Origin: Cyanophora paradoxa
Lineage: Eukaryota; Glaucocystophyceae; Cyanophorales; Cyanophoraceae
Length of the DNA: 64,000 bases
Reading direction: 5' to 3'
Assembly: GCA_004431415.1 (NCBI GenBank)
Contig: QPMI01000515.1
Coordinates: forward strand, 124,001 to 188,000
Position 1 is the first letter of the stretch; each line of letters opens with the position of its first letter. The notes under the pieces are model-generated. The model had not been told where the DNA came from. It saw only the letters and a list, made by a program, of their open reading frames with translations, and ran no database searches. Below are positions 1-12,890 of this stretch, one piece after another. Position numbers and translations under genes: made by a program.

Positions 1-960
1 TACACGGTCTACCGTAGACTCCCGGAGTCCGTATACTGTATATATTACTCCGTAATACTACGGCGCGGTACACTGTGGCAAATACGTATGCTATGATACC
101 GTAGACGACTTAAATACCGCGCCACATACCGTGTAACACTATATTAAGGTACTCACTTTATTATGTCATCCCCAAATTATGTCGCCTCGGACATGACATA
201 ACGACATAATTTGGGACCGTCATAAAACGGGTATAGTAAGTCGCCCGTACAATTGACCGCCCCATACAAGCCCAAAAATTTCATGCCGACATAATTTGGG
301 ACCGTCATATTTCGCATAGAGAAGGGTCGGGTTTTATAACGACATAAATTTGACCGTCATAATATAGTGTCACACGGTATTACCGCGTTCTAAAATTTCG
401 GCGCCGGTATGCGCTTTACCGCGCTTCCAAATTACCGCGTTCCATCGTCTTCGAAAATGTATTATTTGTTAGCAAAGGGGGTATAATACAGTACTAATAC
501 TGCGCTACCAAATTACTGCGTTCTAAAAATTTTGAGCGCGGTAATTTGGCAGCGCGGTAGTTAAGTCAGCGCGGTATATAACTCGTCTACGGTATGGCAG
601 TGACTGCCAGTGAGTCGCCGACTCGCCGCCGACTCGGCGCCGGTGAGTCGCCGCCGACGTCGACTCGAGCTCGCCGGTGACACGCCTACCAGTATAACAC
701 CATAATATGACGGGCACTTTACTATGTCGGCACCAAATTATGTCGGTTCGGACATGTTAAAACGACATAATTTGGGACCGTCATAAATCGGGTACAGTAA
801 GCCGCCCCACACAATTCGATGCATGCGCATGCGCATGCGCAGTGCGTGCATCCGATGATCACGGTGCATGTACATGTCAAGAATTCGGTGCGTTGATTTC
901 TATCCGCGCTAATTAACATTATATAATTACTAGGAGCGCGGTATATGTACTAGTATATAT
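1..960. repeat. AT-rich fold-back / MITE-like repeat cluster
   Basis: There is no credible gene here. The motif GACATAATTTGGGACCGTCA occurs at about 203, 288 and 764, with a degenerate copy at about 341. Its reverse complement (CCCAAATTATGTC-type) occurs at about 165-185, so parts can fold back. A block near 101-130 (ACCGTAGACGACTTAAATACCGCGCC) is broken-palindrome related to the block near 565-595, which reads as its inverted counterpart ending in GTCTACGGT. This suggests an element of roughly 0.5 kb bounded by imperfect inverted ends. The stretch 500-548 is itself a hairpin. Base composition is clearly more AT-rich than the genes. The same words recur at 37.75-38.06 kb, so this is a dispersed family. 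No transposase is visible, hence MITE-like only. Confidence 0.6.
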
Positions 961-1269
961 GTGTGTTTGTACGGAGGTTTTAGCAGCAGTAGTTTAACTA
1001 CGTATACTCAGAACCGTGACAGAAGTTCACAGAACGACGACGTACGCGTTGGACGTCACGCGTCGACTCTGAGCTAGCGACGAAAAGAAAGCAACTGAAG
1101 GGCCGTGATCGTGAAGGCCTAGACTGAAGGCGTAGGCTGAAGCTAGTATCGGAGTAGGCCGAAGCCACTTTGTCCGCTAGCTATAGGGCGTCCGGATCCT
1201 TGCATGCGTATTCGTTGCTGCGGCGATCGGCCGGCGCAGGAGGTGCCGATGCGGGCGCCAAATAAACCG
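961..1269. other. Upstream region of the GPS-protein gene
   Basis: I see no gene in this stretch. It lies between the fold-back cluster and the signal-peptide start at 1270 and probably holds the promoter and 5' leader of the following gene. It contains a small direct repetition of AGGC(C/T)(G/A)AAG-like words around 1100-1165. No TATA box can be assigned with confidence. Confidence 0.3.
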
Positions 1270-4200
1270 ATGTGGCGGTCGGTGCTCGTGGTGAACGCTC
1301 TGATCTACGCGCTCCTTTTGACCGCGGGCCGTGCCGAGGATGGCTACATCGCCCGTCCAGCGCGGACTCCGCCCTGCGGGGCCGCGTCCCCCGCCGCGAT
1401 CGACGCGACTGCCGCGGCGTCGGAGGGGGGCGTGGATGTCAGCGGAACCACCTCCGGGGGCGTCAGCGTGAATCCGTTCGGCATCACGAAGTCTTACGTG
1501 CTCAATTATCCGTCGACAAGTGATAGCTTCGATGGGACCAACTCGCCACCAGCATCTCGGCCGGACAGGCCAGAGCCCGTGTACTACCACGGACACCCGG
1601 CTCGTGAGCAACTCTGATGCAAGCGGCCTTCAAAGGCTTCGCGCTGCATTGAAGATTTATGTGTAACCGGCCCCGAATGCAGCGGAGAGGTGGTACACTC
1701 TGACACTCTTCGAAGACGCGTGCGTGAGCACGCATTGTGTTTCACTTGCGTATCGCTGACTGCAGCTGGCTGGCTGCGAATTCGCGCATGCGTAGGGTAG
1801 TCAAGATCCGACCGGACGCCACCAAAATCAAATGGACCAACGAATTTATGCTATACGTCTTCAGGAGCGATATCTGCTCCGCAAACGTCACGGCGGAGTA
1901 TGCCTTGTTGCACCATGGCAGTGCGCGCGCTAGCTCTTCCGGATTTAGAGAGCGAGATCGATATCACTTGCGTGCGCCTTTGATTCTAGGTCTCATTGAA
2001 TTTCCCGCTTCGCAGAAGCGAACGATGAATTGCAAGTGGTCGGTTTCGCGAATTCTACCCTGTACGTCGTAGTCGACGGTGATCAGATACCGATGGCGCT
2101 TTTTATGCATGCATTTGCATACGTTACCTATAGCTAAGCCTGTTTTCACAATTTGGGTTGCTGATTGCAATTGTGTTTCAAATTCTAACACAGGGACCGG
2201 AACAACTGCTTCTTTTTACGGAGCGTTCTGGTTTAATGTCAAAGGTAATCATGCACTTGCGGTTACGCATTCACTTATTTTCTGCTTCACGACCGACGCG
2301 CCCGCTACTCCCATGCAGTTGAGAGTCTTTCTGGCACGGAGACTCTTGCGATCGGTTCGACCATCGAGCAAACTCTCGCGGAACAAACGAAGTTACGGCG
2401 GCTTGGCCCTAGAATGCCACCATCGTTCCCTCTAGATCTGCATATTTACAAGGTTGTGCCAACCACGAGCGGGTAATTTCTCTTTCAAAAGCAGTTTCCG
2501 GCCGCTTCTTGCAATATTAATACTAATGAACTTCGGAACGCACGCAGCTACGTCGAGTTGACGACGCAAAACACCACCAGCGATGCGAATGCCACCAGTG
2601 TCTTCGTCATCGGGAAAGAATCCAGGGCGTTGGGAAACATCCTCGCGTACGCGTGGTCACGTTCGTGTTTTGATATTGATCTTTATACTGTCAATCGTTG
2701 TCGGAAACAATCTCACGAGCTTATCTCCGTCCAGTGCCGACGTATGAAACCCATAGTACACGTCATGCACGTATCACGGCGCACATGACCGCGGGATCTG
2801 TCTACTATGTCGTGGTTGGTTTATCTGGCGGGACAGTGGGTTCAACTGGTTTCCGGCTCGCTATGAACGGTGCGCGGGCTCGCACTCTCGAAACTCGAGA
2901 TCGCGAAACTTGACGTTTGTGTACATGTCGGCTGCAGCGGTTGCACCGCCGTGCACGAACGCTACGGTGATACCTCCCTCGAGCATCGGTGGCGCCGAGA
3001 CAAACTACACATTCCACGGCTCAATGCGCGATGCATCGTATTTTGGAACGTTGCCTGCAGAAATTCAAGTCATCCAGAGCCCGATCTATAGTGGCTGGCG
3101 CCGCAGCCGTAGACTGCAGAGAACCTCACAGCACTTTGAAGCGCGAAGCACCTCTGATTTCGAGTCCAATTCCCCCTTCGGCGACGCCTCAATCTCAATA
3201 CCAGAAGTATGGTTCAGGTGATCATGAGCCCCCCTTCTGATTTCCGATAACTTGCGCGTGGACCTCATGATTCCTCTTCTTGTGCTCAGTTTCACCCCCA
3301 CGCGGGACATGTACGTTCGCTTCACAACGTGCGTCCCGGTGGATGGCGCATGGAATGACGATGTCATGTACGTCTTGTCTGGAAACGCATGCGGCTCGAA
3401 CGGTGTATCCAAAGATTGCATGCTCAACCGAGCTTGTGCGTATCGGGCGACGTCTAAACCGCGCGCGCGAGCACGCACGCGAATCGCATTATAATAATGC
3501 TAATTGCAACTTCCAATGATGACAGATCGGGCGGTCGGACTCATTGGTCAGACTGGAGAAGTGAGCACGTGTAGACATACTGGCGGCGCATATATACCGA
3601 GCGCGTCGATCGTCAAGGTGTACATGCGGGCGAACACGCAGGTACGCATGAGCGAATTGACTAGTACTTTCGTGTCCGAACTTATGGCAATGTTCTCCGT
3701 ACATCCATGCCGGAACAGTATTACGTTGTCTTGGCGATGGGCGCGCTTAACGACAATTTGCCCAAGCTTGGAGGAGAGTTTACACTGGCCGCATTTGGTG
3801 CGAACATATGTACCAAGACACTTAGAAAACATCGATGATATATATATATATTGTTTAACTTTATAATTATGCGTAGAGATCGATTCGCTTTGCTCGGATT
3901 CCACGCCCTCGGTTTCTATTCCTGGGTTCTTCTCGGGCAGCTTCCCGACTCCGACATCTGCCAATTTCACGCGCGGCGACACTCTGCCTGTCTGGTATTT
4001 CTTGCACGATTCCCCTCTTTTTAATATTACCTGTTTTTTAATTTCATCGATATCTCCAATTGTGTGCTGAACTGTAAAACAGGGACCCGCAATCAAACCA
4101 TGAGCCCACTGGGCTCGACCGTGCTGGCCCAGAGATTTATTTCAAGGCGAGTTACTCATTCTGAGGTTATATAATAAACATCCTTTGCGATTAAATATAT

Positions 4201-7200
4201 TGTGTTTGTCTCAATACCTGTAAATGTCGCAGTTTACGGCGCCGCAAGACATGTCGGTACGGTCAAGCCCAACATCCGAACTTTTCTTTTGAATGGGCGC
4301 AAGAACTCAGCCCGTTAAACGAAGCGCACTCGCAGATCAGGGTGGGTTTTGATTCGGCTTCTACCAACTCAGCCTCTGGCGGCGGTGGTAACGTACCTCG
4401 TGCCTACATTCTGCCTGCGACGGTGCGGATCCCTCGCGCATTTGTGTCCGATGTCTGTTCACGCTCTCGATTCAGGTATGTCCTCTAGACGAGCGAATGG
4501 ACTTCACGGGCAGCAGTGTGGCGATGTTTGGTTCAGATATGCTTGCGGATGACTACCAGCCAAATTTCGGCGTCTACGGCGGCAGAACCTACTACGTCGC
4601 AATCGAGCAGGGTGCGGTCCAGGTATAGATCACGGCTTCGCTTCATGGCATCTGTAACATGTCCACGTGCGCGCAGTCGGCAAGGACCCTGTTGGCGGCT
4701 TCAATGTCAGTCTTACGGTTATCAAGACTTTTGACTCGACGACGTGCCCCGAGGTCCCCGCGATCAGCATTCCCTCCGAGGTTGTGCGAGAGTCTCCGAC
4801 TTCGCCTTACACCTTCAAATTCGGATCGTATAACTACACAACGTACAAGTTGACTCCGCAAATGGACATGTTCGTGTTTTCCAGAACCCATCTACATATT
4901 AGGTCAACGTTTATGATCGGCAGGCTCGCAATTGTTCGCTGGAGGATTGGACAGCTCGGCTTCAACCCCCTTTACATCTTCGGCCCAGTCGAGTGTACCG
5001 ACGGTGTCATGTCTTCGGACAGCCACGTATTCGCTCCGAGGGGTGCGATATATAAGATTGCTAATTGGCTTTTATACGAGTTTAGCTTTCAGAATAGGGC
5101 GGATGCAGAGAATACGTATTCGGTCTGAAGCATCTCTCCTGTGCAGAGAGCAACTGGAACCCAGCCATTGCGATATCCTTCTTTGGCGACATGGTTTCGG
5201 CAATGCTTCTCAAGGGAAAAACGTACTACATTGGTGTACGAATTATAAATAACGTAGAGAAAGCAGGAGTCTTCAAGTTCCAAATCATGGGTGCGTCATG
5301 TGAGCTCGCAGAGTAGAGACAGATTTAAATCGTCTTTGCATAGACTCCGAAAATTTTAACATAGAATTCAAATCGTCTTTGCATGGATCTGAAAAACAGA
5401 AGTTTAAAGAGAGGAGCGAGATCTAGATTGTCTAGAGTTTTCGAAAATTTTAATTTTTAAAAATATGGCCCTGTGGCTATATATAATATATTGCATCTTA
5501 CAAGATCTAGATCCGTCAATGAATGAGTTTCTGTGCAGCAAAGGGGCGCACTCCGCTCGCGCCTACCATCATCGCCGCGGAGCTCTCGTCAACTTTGCCG
5601 CACGTAACAGCCAACGTCAGCGTGACATTCGCGCCGCTGGCCTCAATTGGGAGTATCCTCGTGAAGTGCACCGGCGACTTGACTGGCAACTCCACTGCCA
5701 CAATTGAGACGGCATCCATTGGGGACCCGTCCGTGACGACTGTCAGCGTCTCTGTCCATGTCCGGACCGCCGTGAACGTTTCCGTGTCCGGCGGCGAAGT
5801 GCTGAGCACGAGCTGCGTCGCCGAGGCGATTTCGGTTGTTGGCGAGCACTCCGCGACATCTCAGGCCATGCTCGCATCCTACGCGGTGGTGCGCGCGCCG
5901 TGTATAACTCTAGGAACCGATGCGAATACTTGCACGTGCACCGAACGCGGCCCCCGCGCCGGGCCCCTGATCCCTGACAACGCCCGTGCGCGTGTTTCGC
6001 AGCCTACGGCCGGCGCCGGCGCCATACCGAGCCCGAGCCCCTCACCTTCGGGTATCGATTCGAATTCATCATCGATATCGCCGTTGCCAAGGTCAAATTA
6101 ACTCAGCCAATGTCACAAACATAGATCGACCGATGTAAGATCCAGTACTGATTCGACTGTAGCCCGACGCCGATCTCTGGGCTCGAGGTCCCGGCCGCGA
6201 CTCCATCCCCAGCTCCACCAAGTGTGGATCTGGGCCCGACGGGTGAGCTGGATAGTGCAACATAGCTAGATAAATAAGTTGCAATTGGGTTTATTACCAG
6301 ACTCGCTTTGGAAAATGCCGAACGTTATAATTAATTAACGGGACTTTGCGCAGCGGCCCCCTCCGGTGGGACTTGCACCGTATCGCCTGCGAGTGTAAAG
6401 GCTGGCATCGAGCCCGCTACGGTGCGTACAAAGCTGTCGCTAAACGCGGAGACCAACACGTGTGTGTGCGCGAGATTGATCATGAGTGATACACCAGGTT
6501 ATGTGCTCGAACTGGGTCCCCTCGACGCTCGAGTATTCGGTCTTCTACACTATTTCGGGCTCCAGCGAGATCTCCAGAATTTCGTCCAAGGACCTAAAAA
6601 TGCCGCTCGAAATATACTTTCCGGCGGTGCGCGGCCTTGACAACTTTTGCGAACATGCCATGTAGTAACCGCACGTTCTGTCAGGCTGCTGTAAGTGCTT
6701 TCCAGGCGATCGTGTCTGTCGAAGGTGCTCGGCAATCACATTGCATTGCTCTACATCGTTACGGTCATGTGCACACTATCTAACTAATTATGGCGTTGGC
6801 CACAGTCATCAACCATAATGGGGGCAAGTCTACCACCGTGACTGCAGGGACGGTAGAGGTCACGCCGCTCGTCTCATCGACTGGCAACGCTCTTCGCAAC
6901 TTCGAGGTCAAAGCAAAATGCCTCTGTTCGAATTCATGTCTTTTCTGCGACGGCTGACCAGTTTCGTGCGGTTCGTAGGCAGCGGTTGCGGATCACAACG
7001 CTCGCATGAAGGCGATTTTGGAGGTTCGCCGACGATCTTTGTTCCGAAAAACTAATTCAACTGCTGTATTAATGTCTAACGTTCAGGATAACGTGATGCC
7101 CTTCAACAAGAAGATGAGGAAAATTCAGGCTCTGGTCCGGGGGCTCATCGACAAGTACAACGTCGCCTCCGGCAGCTCTCTCCGTCGCCGGATTCTCGGA

Positions 7201-9186
7201 GCAACGAATTCTACTTTGACGCTGGTTCGAGAGTTTCTTGGATACTTGCATCAAACATTCGAATTTGATGTCTCATAGAGATGGCAATCGTGCAACCGTG
7301 TCTCGTAGCTCATATATAAATATCTCCTCGTGCAGCTCTCGAGTTCGATGACGTCCACCGTATCAACCGTTACCACCGAGGCGAGCAAGTCGGAAGTCAA
7401 TCTAACGGATACTGAGGTGCGTATATATCGACTGTTTGGCCGTTAGAGGAACAAATATATATACGAATACGCATCGACTCTGAAACACGCAAAATGTCTT
7501 GCAGAACGCAAATGCCGTGGTGAGTATTTTCGCCAGCATTGCACCCGTTGCGGCCAGCACCGGCGCAGTTTCTGTGCGTTTTTTCATAGCAAATTCAAGC
7601 GGATTTCGCTTTTGGGGACTTAGAATTCGGCGTTTAGGAATCATCCGCCAAGTCTGCCGCCGAACTTCTGCTGAACCTTCTTAACAAGAATCCGGTTCGT
7701 GGAATTCGTTTCTCTGAATTGCGTTGCGCCCTTCACATCTCGTCTGCCTGATCGCTCCGTTCTGTACGTGTAGAACCTCGCAACGACCCCTGGGATCGAC
7801 TCTGCGGTAAAAAGCCTCTCCATAGATACGCGGCAATTGGCGTCTCTTGTAGGTTGACCGGCCACTTTTCGGCCCGCGGCCGCATGCGCAGGGTCTGCAA
7901 GCAAGCCTTTCAGGACTGCTCTCCGCTCTGCCCGCAACCTCGGCCGAGGCTGCCACCATCCGTTCCCAAACAGCCGCCGCTCTCAGCAAGGTCTCCACCC
8001 AGGTACGGGATTCTTTGGTTGTCAAGACCCAACTACTCCGATTCTGTCGATCGCATGCTCTCGACACTGCAATTCTCATATATAATTAGGTGACGCTTGG
8101 CACCGGAACATGCGGGCTGCAGACCCGATCGTCTACCGCCGAGCCCATTCGCTTCCGGGTTTGAAATTACCCCATCCCCAGCAAAGCATTCCTATACCCA
8201 ACCAGTATTCGATCCCAGGTCTGCACTACCACGCCCTCGTCGCTGCAGCTTACGTTCAGGAATTTGATGGTGCTCGGTTGAGCTCCATGAAAGTGCTCGC
8301 AATTGAGCTCTATTTTCTAATCACGTACACACGATCACGATCATCAGATCACCATGCCCCCGAATGCGTATACCAGCGATTACCAGGTGCGTCGCAGTCG
8401 CAGTTAAGCGTTGTACGTCAGCAGACTAATGATAATATAAGATGTGAATGAATGTTGGCCCATTGAATAATTGTAATCATAACTTGCAATCGAACGCGCG
8501 CAGACTTCCGTCGTGGTGCTTGCTGCTTCGGGCTTCCCGTCGCCTTCGGCCGGCTACACTCTGGCATCCGAGATCTACGACGTGCGCTGTAGACTTTATT
8601 AATTAGTTGTGCTGCCGCGGATGGCTGCTGACGCTTAGGTCCCGGCCGCAGATCTCCGCAACAAGCCTGGATAACAACGGGAACGTGGTCGACATCAAGT
8701 CTTTCCCCGCCAACATTACCGTGCGCTGATTGCGAAAACAAAACATCAGTTGTCGCGCGATCAATATTGGCTGACACGCATACGCATCAGTTCGAGCTGC
8801 CCACCACTGGCAGCGCGACAGTCGCTCAGAATTCGAAGGTTATGCTGGCGTTCTACAACTCCAACACGAAAACCTGGGACACGAGCTGCGGTCCGGCATC
8901 CAACCTGGGGTCCGGCATCTTCAGCGGCCAGTGCAACCACCTGACGCCGGTTCGATTCGCGATCGCACGATTTGCGTGCTCCGCATTGCTATGAAGCGCT
9001 CAGACGCGTTCGCAGTTCGCCTTCGTGAGCACTGCTAGCGCTGGCACGATTGGAGGGTCCTCGGTTCCGTATTGGCCTGGCATTGCTTCCGGGAGTGTCC
9101 CGAGCCTGCACGCCGGTCTTTCGAGCATCGCTTTGAGCCTGTCCGCCCTCGCGATCGTCGCGCTCGCCTCCAAGCGCACCTGGTGA
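1270..9186 (+). CDS. Large extracellular protein: beta-sandwich repeats, REJ-like segment, GPS-like motif, single C-terminal hydrophobic helix
   Basis: This is a multi-exon gene. The chosen start (1270, MWRSVLVVNALIYALLL) gives a clean signal peptide; an in-frame ATG at 1204 adds 22 residues and weakens it. Exons from about 2.2 to 5.3 kb encode repeats ending in YYVxxG followed by a GxFxL strand (near 2.80, 3.72, 4.58 and 5.22 kb), similar to pre-peptidase C-terminal beta-sandwiches. The exon at 5.53-5.88 kb is an FN3-like domain related to those in the 40-52 kb gene. At 6.36-6.63 kb, GGTCTVSP and WVPSTLEYSVFYTISG match REJ (receptor for egg jelly) signatures. Exons at 8.50-8.73 kb look GAIN-like, and 8.77-9.02 kb gives a W, C, C, NHLT-PF arrangement typical of a GPS autoproteolysis site. 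A hydrophobic helix (IALSLSALAIVALA) then ends in SKRTW and a stop at 9184-9186; it could be one membrane pass or a GPI signal. The exon chain is not proven, and two genes are possible. Confidence 0.6.
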
Positions 9187-10200
9187 GCCTGCAACGTCGA
9201 CTGCATGCAGGCCTAGTCGAGTGACCGGCATCCACTCATCTAAATAGAATAATAATTAGCTAGACTTTTCGCTACTTTCGCAACCTTTCGCATTTCGACT
9301 CATGCTAGAGATATCGTAGTGTCCCTCCCACGCGCACTGGAGTAGTACCGGCGCTAGTACTAGTACTGTCATATTTAAGAATAAATTGACGACACTATGA
9401 TTGCAAGGGGGGAAGAAGACCGAAGGGATTCCCCCTTGCTTCCCGTTCCCTCGCTTCAGCCAAAAGTTTTCTATGGGGCCGTTTTCGAGGTCCAGTCTGC
9501 AACGCGGGGAAAAAATGATGGTTATTCGAGACGCGATTGGCTCGGTGAACCGGTCAGCCCTCGACTTTCGAGCGTCAAACTCGAGCTCGCGAGAGCTCTC
9601 TCGAACTTGCGAAAAGTGGTTTTCGAGGGGAAAAACCAACTTCTCTCTCATTCCTGTAGATCTGGGCTCTCCCTCGCGCGGCGCTGCGCTGCGTCACGCT
9701 TCGGTTTTGCATGGCAACCACTTCTCCCTACTAGGCTAGCTGTCTCCTCTAAATTTCCGCTTCCTCGCACTGCGCCGCGTACGCCGCACGGTACGCGTGC
9801 CGCCGCACATCGAGCTTGCACCGCACGCGCCGTTGCCCGCAGCCGAGCACGCTGCCCGGCACCGTGGCACTCGTGCTTGAGCTTGCACCGCAAAACCGCT
9901 TGCGCCGGCCGCTGCCTAGCTGCGCCGCTGATCGCAGCCGAGCACGCCCGGCCGTCCAGCGCTAGCTGCAGACCGTGCTCTCTTGCTGCGCTCAGCACGC
10001 CGCCGACATCGTGCTTAATTATACCGCAGAACCGCGTGCGCCGCTTCCCGCAGCCGAGCACGCCGGCCGGGCCGGGCGCTCTTGTTGCGCTCGGCACTCA
10101 GCTGCTCGGCTTCTCGGACACTAGGACTCTTTCATTAGATCCCGGTTCCCCCCTTGCACCCCCGGCGCGAAAATCGCGGCCGGGCCACTAGTATTTCCTG
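9187..10200. repeat. Intergenic DNA with a degenerate tandem repeat
   Basis: No gene is recognised. Open frames here have biased, repetitive composition and no domain. From about 9800 to 10075 a degenerate repeat carries CGCAGCCGAGCACGC at about 9838, 9933 and 10049, each copy with neighbouring TGCACCGCA/ACCGC and TTGCTGCGCTC words. The spacing is about 95 and 116 bp. The first part (9187-9700) is lower in GC and looks like 3' flanking or unique intergenic sequence. Confidence 0.45.
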
Positions 10201-10206
10201 CGGTTT

Positions 10207-10734
10207 CCTACGAGGGGTCAGATTATGCTCGAGCCGACGGGCCGGCGCCGGATGTGCTGAACGCGCACGTGCGAACCCTCCAAGGCCGCGCAGCTGGCCC
10301 GGCTGTGGCCATGCTCATGTCTATATTCGAATTCAATGTATATATCGCCGAGCCGGGATTCGCAGAGGTCGGGGGCGGCACGCTGCGCGGCGAGCCGGCG
10401 AGCGTGGGTAAGGTCAGGCCCCCGCGCCCTCGAGCTCCACGACCTCTCCCGGCGCCAGGACGGCCGGCAGGAGGCGTCCCAGCCGCTCCTGGACCTGCTC
10501 AGATCAGACGAGCCCCAGCTCAGACGAGATTTGATCCCAGACCCAGAGAAGCTTTACGAGATCGGATGGGGAGAGCAAGAGGCTAGGCGCTGGCTTTTGA
10601 TTCAGGCCCGGGCCTCGGGCTGGCCTGCCAGGCTGGGTACCGGTTTGGGATCGGAAGAAAGCAGCTGGCAGCGCACTACGGGGGCCCGGGGCGGGGCGAT
10701 CGAAATCTTAATAAGCGGATCTAGATTTAAATAA
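10207..10734 (+). other. Possible orphan coding blocks (unassigned)
   Basis: Two blocks read like exons but belong to no recognised gene. The first, about 10207-10335, stays open with a mixed, protein-like composition. The second, about 10450-10610, encodes a hydrophilic helical stretch including LLDLLRSDEPQLRRDL and WGEQEARRWLLIQ. It follows a plausible intron (GTAAGG at about 10408 to CCAG at about 10452). The frame of the second block continues to a stop at 10732-10734. No domain is identified. This could be a small gene, a relic of one, or chance. No start codon could be chosen. Confidence 0.25.
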
Positions 10735-11135
10735 GGATCTGAATGAGCGGATGTAATAGGGAATAAGCGACTAGTCACAAGCGTATCGAAATGAACCAAG
10801 CGCCAAGACGGGGGGGGGGGGGGGGGGGGGATGGGGGGGGGGGGAACCTTGAGGGAGGCGTGGGGGTCGCCGCGGGTCGGCCCGTCGTTGGCGATCGCGA
10901 CGGGTACCCCCGCCCCGCCGCAAGCAGCACCTGGGGGGGGGGGGGGGGAGCGGGGGGAAGGCGCCGCTTGAGCGCAGGAGCGGGCTGGAGGAGGGGAGGG
11001 CGGGGACGGCGCTCGTCGGGCGACAGGTCTAGAGACGGCTCGAGGTGGAATACGAGAGGCGCCTAGGGTGGAGGGAGGGGGGGGGGAGGGGGGGGGGGGG
11101 GGCGAGGACAGCCCTCGAGGCGGAGGCCTAGTGGC
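10735..11135. other. Intergenic DNA rich in poly-G tracts
   Basis: No gene is seen. It contains uninterrupted or nearly uninterrupted G runs at about 10811-10842, 10933-10950 and 11077-11102. Because comparable runs elsewhere lie inside introns of minus-strand genes, part of this may be the 3' end or a last intron of the sirtuin gene. Confidence 0.4.
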
Positions 11136-11281
11136 CTAGTGGCCTCTAGTGGCAAGTGCGAATTCGAAGGTTGGACAGGCAAGGCAAGGGGCGGGGAGGA
11201 TAACTGGGAGACGGGCAGGCGCCGGCGTGCTCGGGCCGAGGGGGGGAGGGAGGGGGGCGGGGGGGGCGCGGGGTACGGGGT

Positions 11282-12785
11282 TCGCGCACGAGGCGGTAGG
11301 CGGAGTACGTCGCGAGGGACGACCCCACGACGAGCACGGCGTCCGCCTCCGAGGCCTGCGGGGTGCGCGATTGGGAAGACGCTGGGGCTGGGGGGGGGGG
11401 GGGGGGGAGGGTGAAGAGGGAGGGGGTAAGGGTTCGGACCTTCCTGGCGGCCTCCTCAGCGACGGCCTTGTCGACGCTACCCCCGAAAAAGACCTGGGGG
11501 GGGGTGGGCTGGGGTACAGGACTCGACGGCGGAGAGCGAAGGAAGAGGGGTACCACGCTGGGCTTGAGGATCCCGCTGCACGAGAGGCAGTGGGGTACGT
11601 GGAACTTGGCGTACACGTCCGGGTGGCTACCCCGGGCGGCGCGTGAGGGGGTGCAGCACTGAAAGATTGGCGACGGGGGGTACGGCGCACTCGACGAGCT
11701 CCGTGTCGCCGTCCGGCCGGAGCCTCGACGACTGCGAGGAGGAGTGCGAACGAAGGTTCTGCGGGAGGAGGGCGGGCGGTTAGCGACCTCAAATTAGAAT
11801 AAGGGGGGTACAGGGACGCGCCTGCGGGGGCCAAAGGGGGTTCAGGTGCCTCAGACGCTCCTGAATGGAGCGGCGGTCCTCCGAGGAGCCGCAGGAGAGG
11901 CACGCGGCCGAGCGGAGGTTCCCGTGAAGCTCCGTAAGCAGCCGCGGGGACGTACCTGCCCGCTGAGAAAAAGATGAGAGGGGGTACGGGTGATCAGGGC
12001 CGCCGGGGGGGGTACCTGGTGCAGCTGGTCGACGTTCTGCGTGACGACGTGGAGCAGCCGGCCCGTCCGCTCGTACTCGGCAATGGCCCTGTACCCGGCA
12101 AAGCACGGCTCAAGCCGAGCCGGGGGGGCCTGCGGAGGCGGGGTAGCGCGACGGCGCCCGCGCCCGCGCGCCTGTGGCCGACATTCGGCTCGAAATTGAA
12201 GAACGCGTCAAAGGCCGCGTAACTCCTGCGCGAGCGGTCAGGAAACGCGCACGGGACCCCACTGGCGGCCCGCGAAATCGTTCGTGAGGCGCACCGGGCC
12301 CAGTATCGCTTCCGCGAGTGCTCCTGCTTGACGAACTCGGAGTGCTGGACGGGACGATGCGGGGGCCGCCCGGGCGAGCGGTAGTCTGCGCGCTTGCGTG
12401 AGGATTGGGCGCCCCGCAGCGGGCGGCGCGGCACGCGGGTTTGCGCGTGCGACTGCGGCATGCAGCGGCGCCAGCAGCGGCGCCAGCAGCGGTGCCATCA
12501 GCGTTCCGATGCCAGCAGCGGCGGCTTGCAGCGGCATCTCGCGGCGGAGGCTTGCGCCAGCTTGAAGCGGCTTGCAGCGGTCCCGCTCGCGCTCGGCCCC
12601 GGGCACCCAGGTATCGAATTCCCACATTGCACGCACCAGGAATGCCAGATTCGGTGCTCAACCCGGCGCCCGTGATCAGCAGGAGGCGACGGCTGCCCTC
12701 GACCAGGCGGCGGAGCTCTCTGACGGCATGCGCGGTGCTCGCGGCCGACGCTCCGCCTGCCGCAGCTAACCCTGCTACGGCCGCC
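11282..12785 (-). CDS. NAD-dependent protein deacylase, class II sirtuin (SIRT4-like)
   Basis: Sirtuins remove acyl groups from lysine using NAD+. Exons on the minus strand give the family motifs in order. RRLLLITGAGLSTESGIP (about 12.70-12.62 kb) is the NAD-binding GAG motif. DYRSPG with RPVQHSEFVKQ and KRYWAR (about 12.40-12.29 kb) and FEPNVGH (about 12.19 kb) follow. VVTQNVDQLHQ (about 12.05 kb) and LLTELHGNL with the catalytic His and a CLSC pair (about 11.95-11.88 kb) come next, then HVPHCLSCSGILKPSVV, the second zinc Cys pair (about 11.6 kb). FFGGSVDKAVAEEAARK (about 11.45 kb) and DAVLVVGSSLATYSAYRL (about 11.30 kb) complete the series. KRYWAR, LKPSVVFFG and YSAYRL favour SIRT4/class II, usually mitochondrial. 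All catalytic and zinc residues are present. I could not fix the first exon or the exon after YSAYRL. It is divergent from the thioredoxin-UBX gene. Confidence 0.9.
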
Positions 12786-12890
12786 AGCTCTGCGAAGAAG
12801 AAGGCGGACTTTGGCCGACTTTGGCCGCCCACCCGGGGGTACAGTCCGACAGACAGGTGAAAGTCACCGAGCGGCTGCAGCCAGAGCGCA
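12786..12890. promoter_or_regulatory. Probable bidirectional promoter between sirtuin and Trx-UBX genes
   Basis: About 100 bp separates the first recognisable sirtuin exon (minus) from the ATG at 12891 (plus). The stretch includes a direct repeat of GACTTTGGCC (about 12809-12830) and one GGGGGTAC word. No TATA box is visible. The sirtuin's true first exon may overlap this interval, so the assignment rests on gene arrangement only. Confidence 0.35.

Noticed and set aside
9397-10191. 264-codon open frame
   Set aside because: It runs through a degenerate GC-rich repeat with Ala/Arg/Cys/Pro bias, and no domain or plausible exon boundary supports it.
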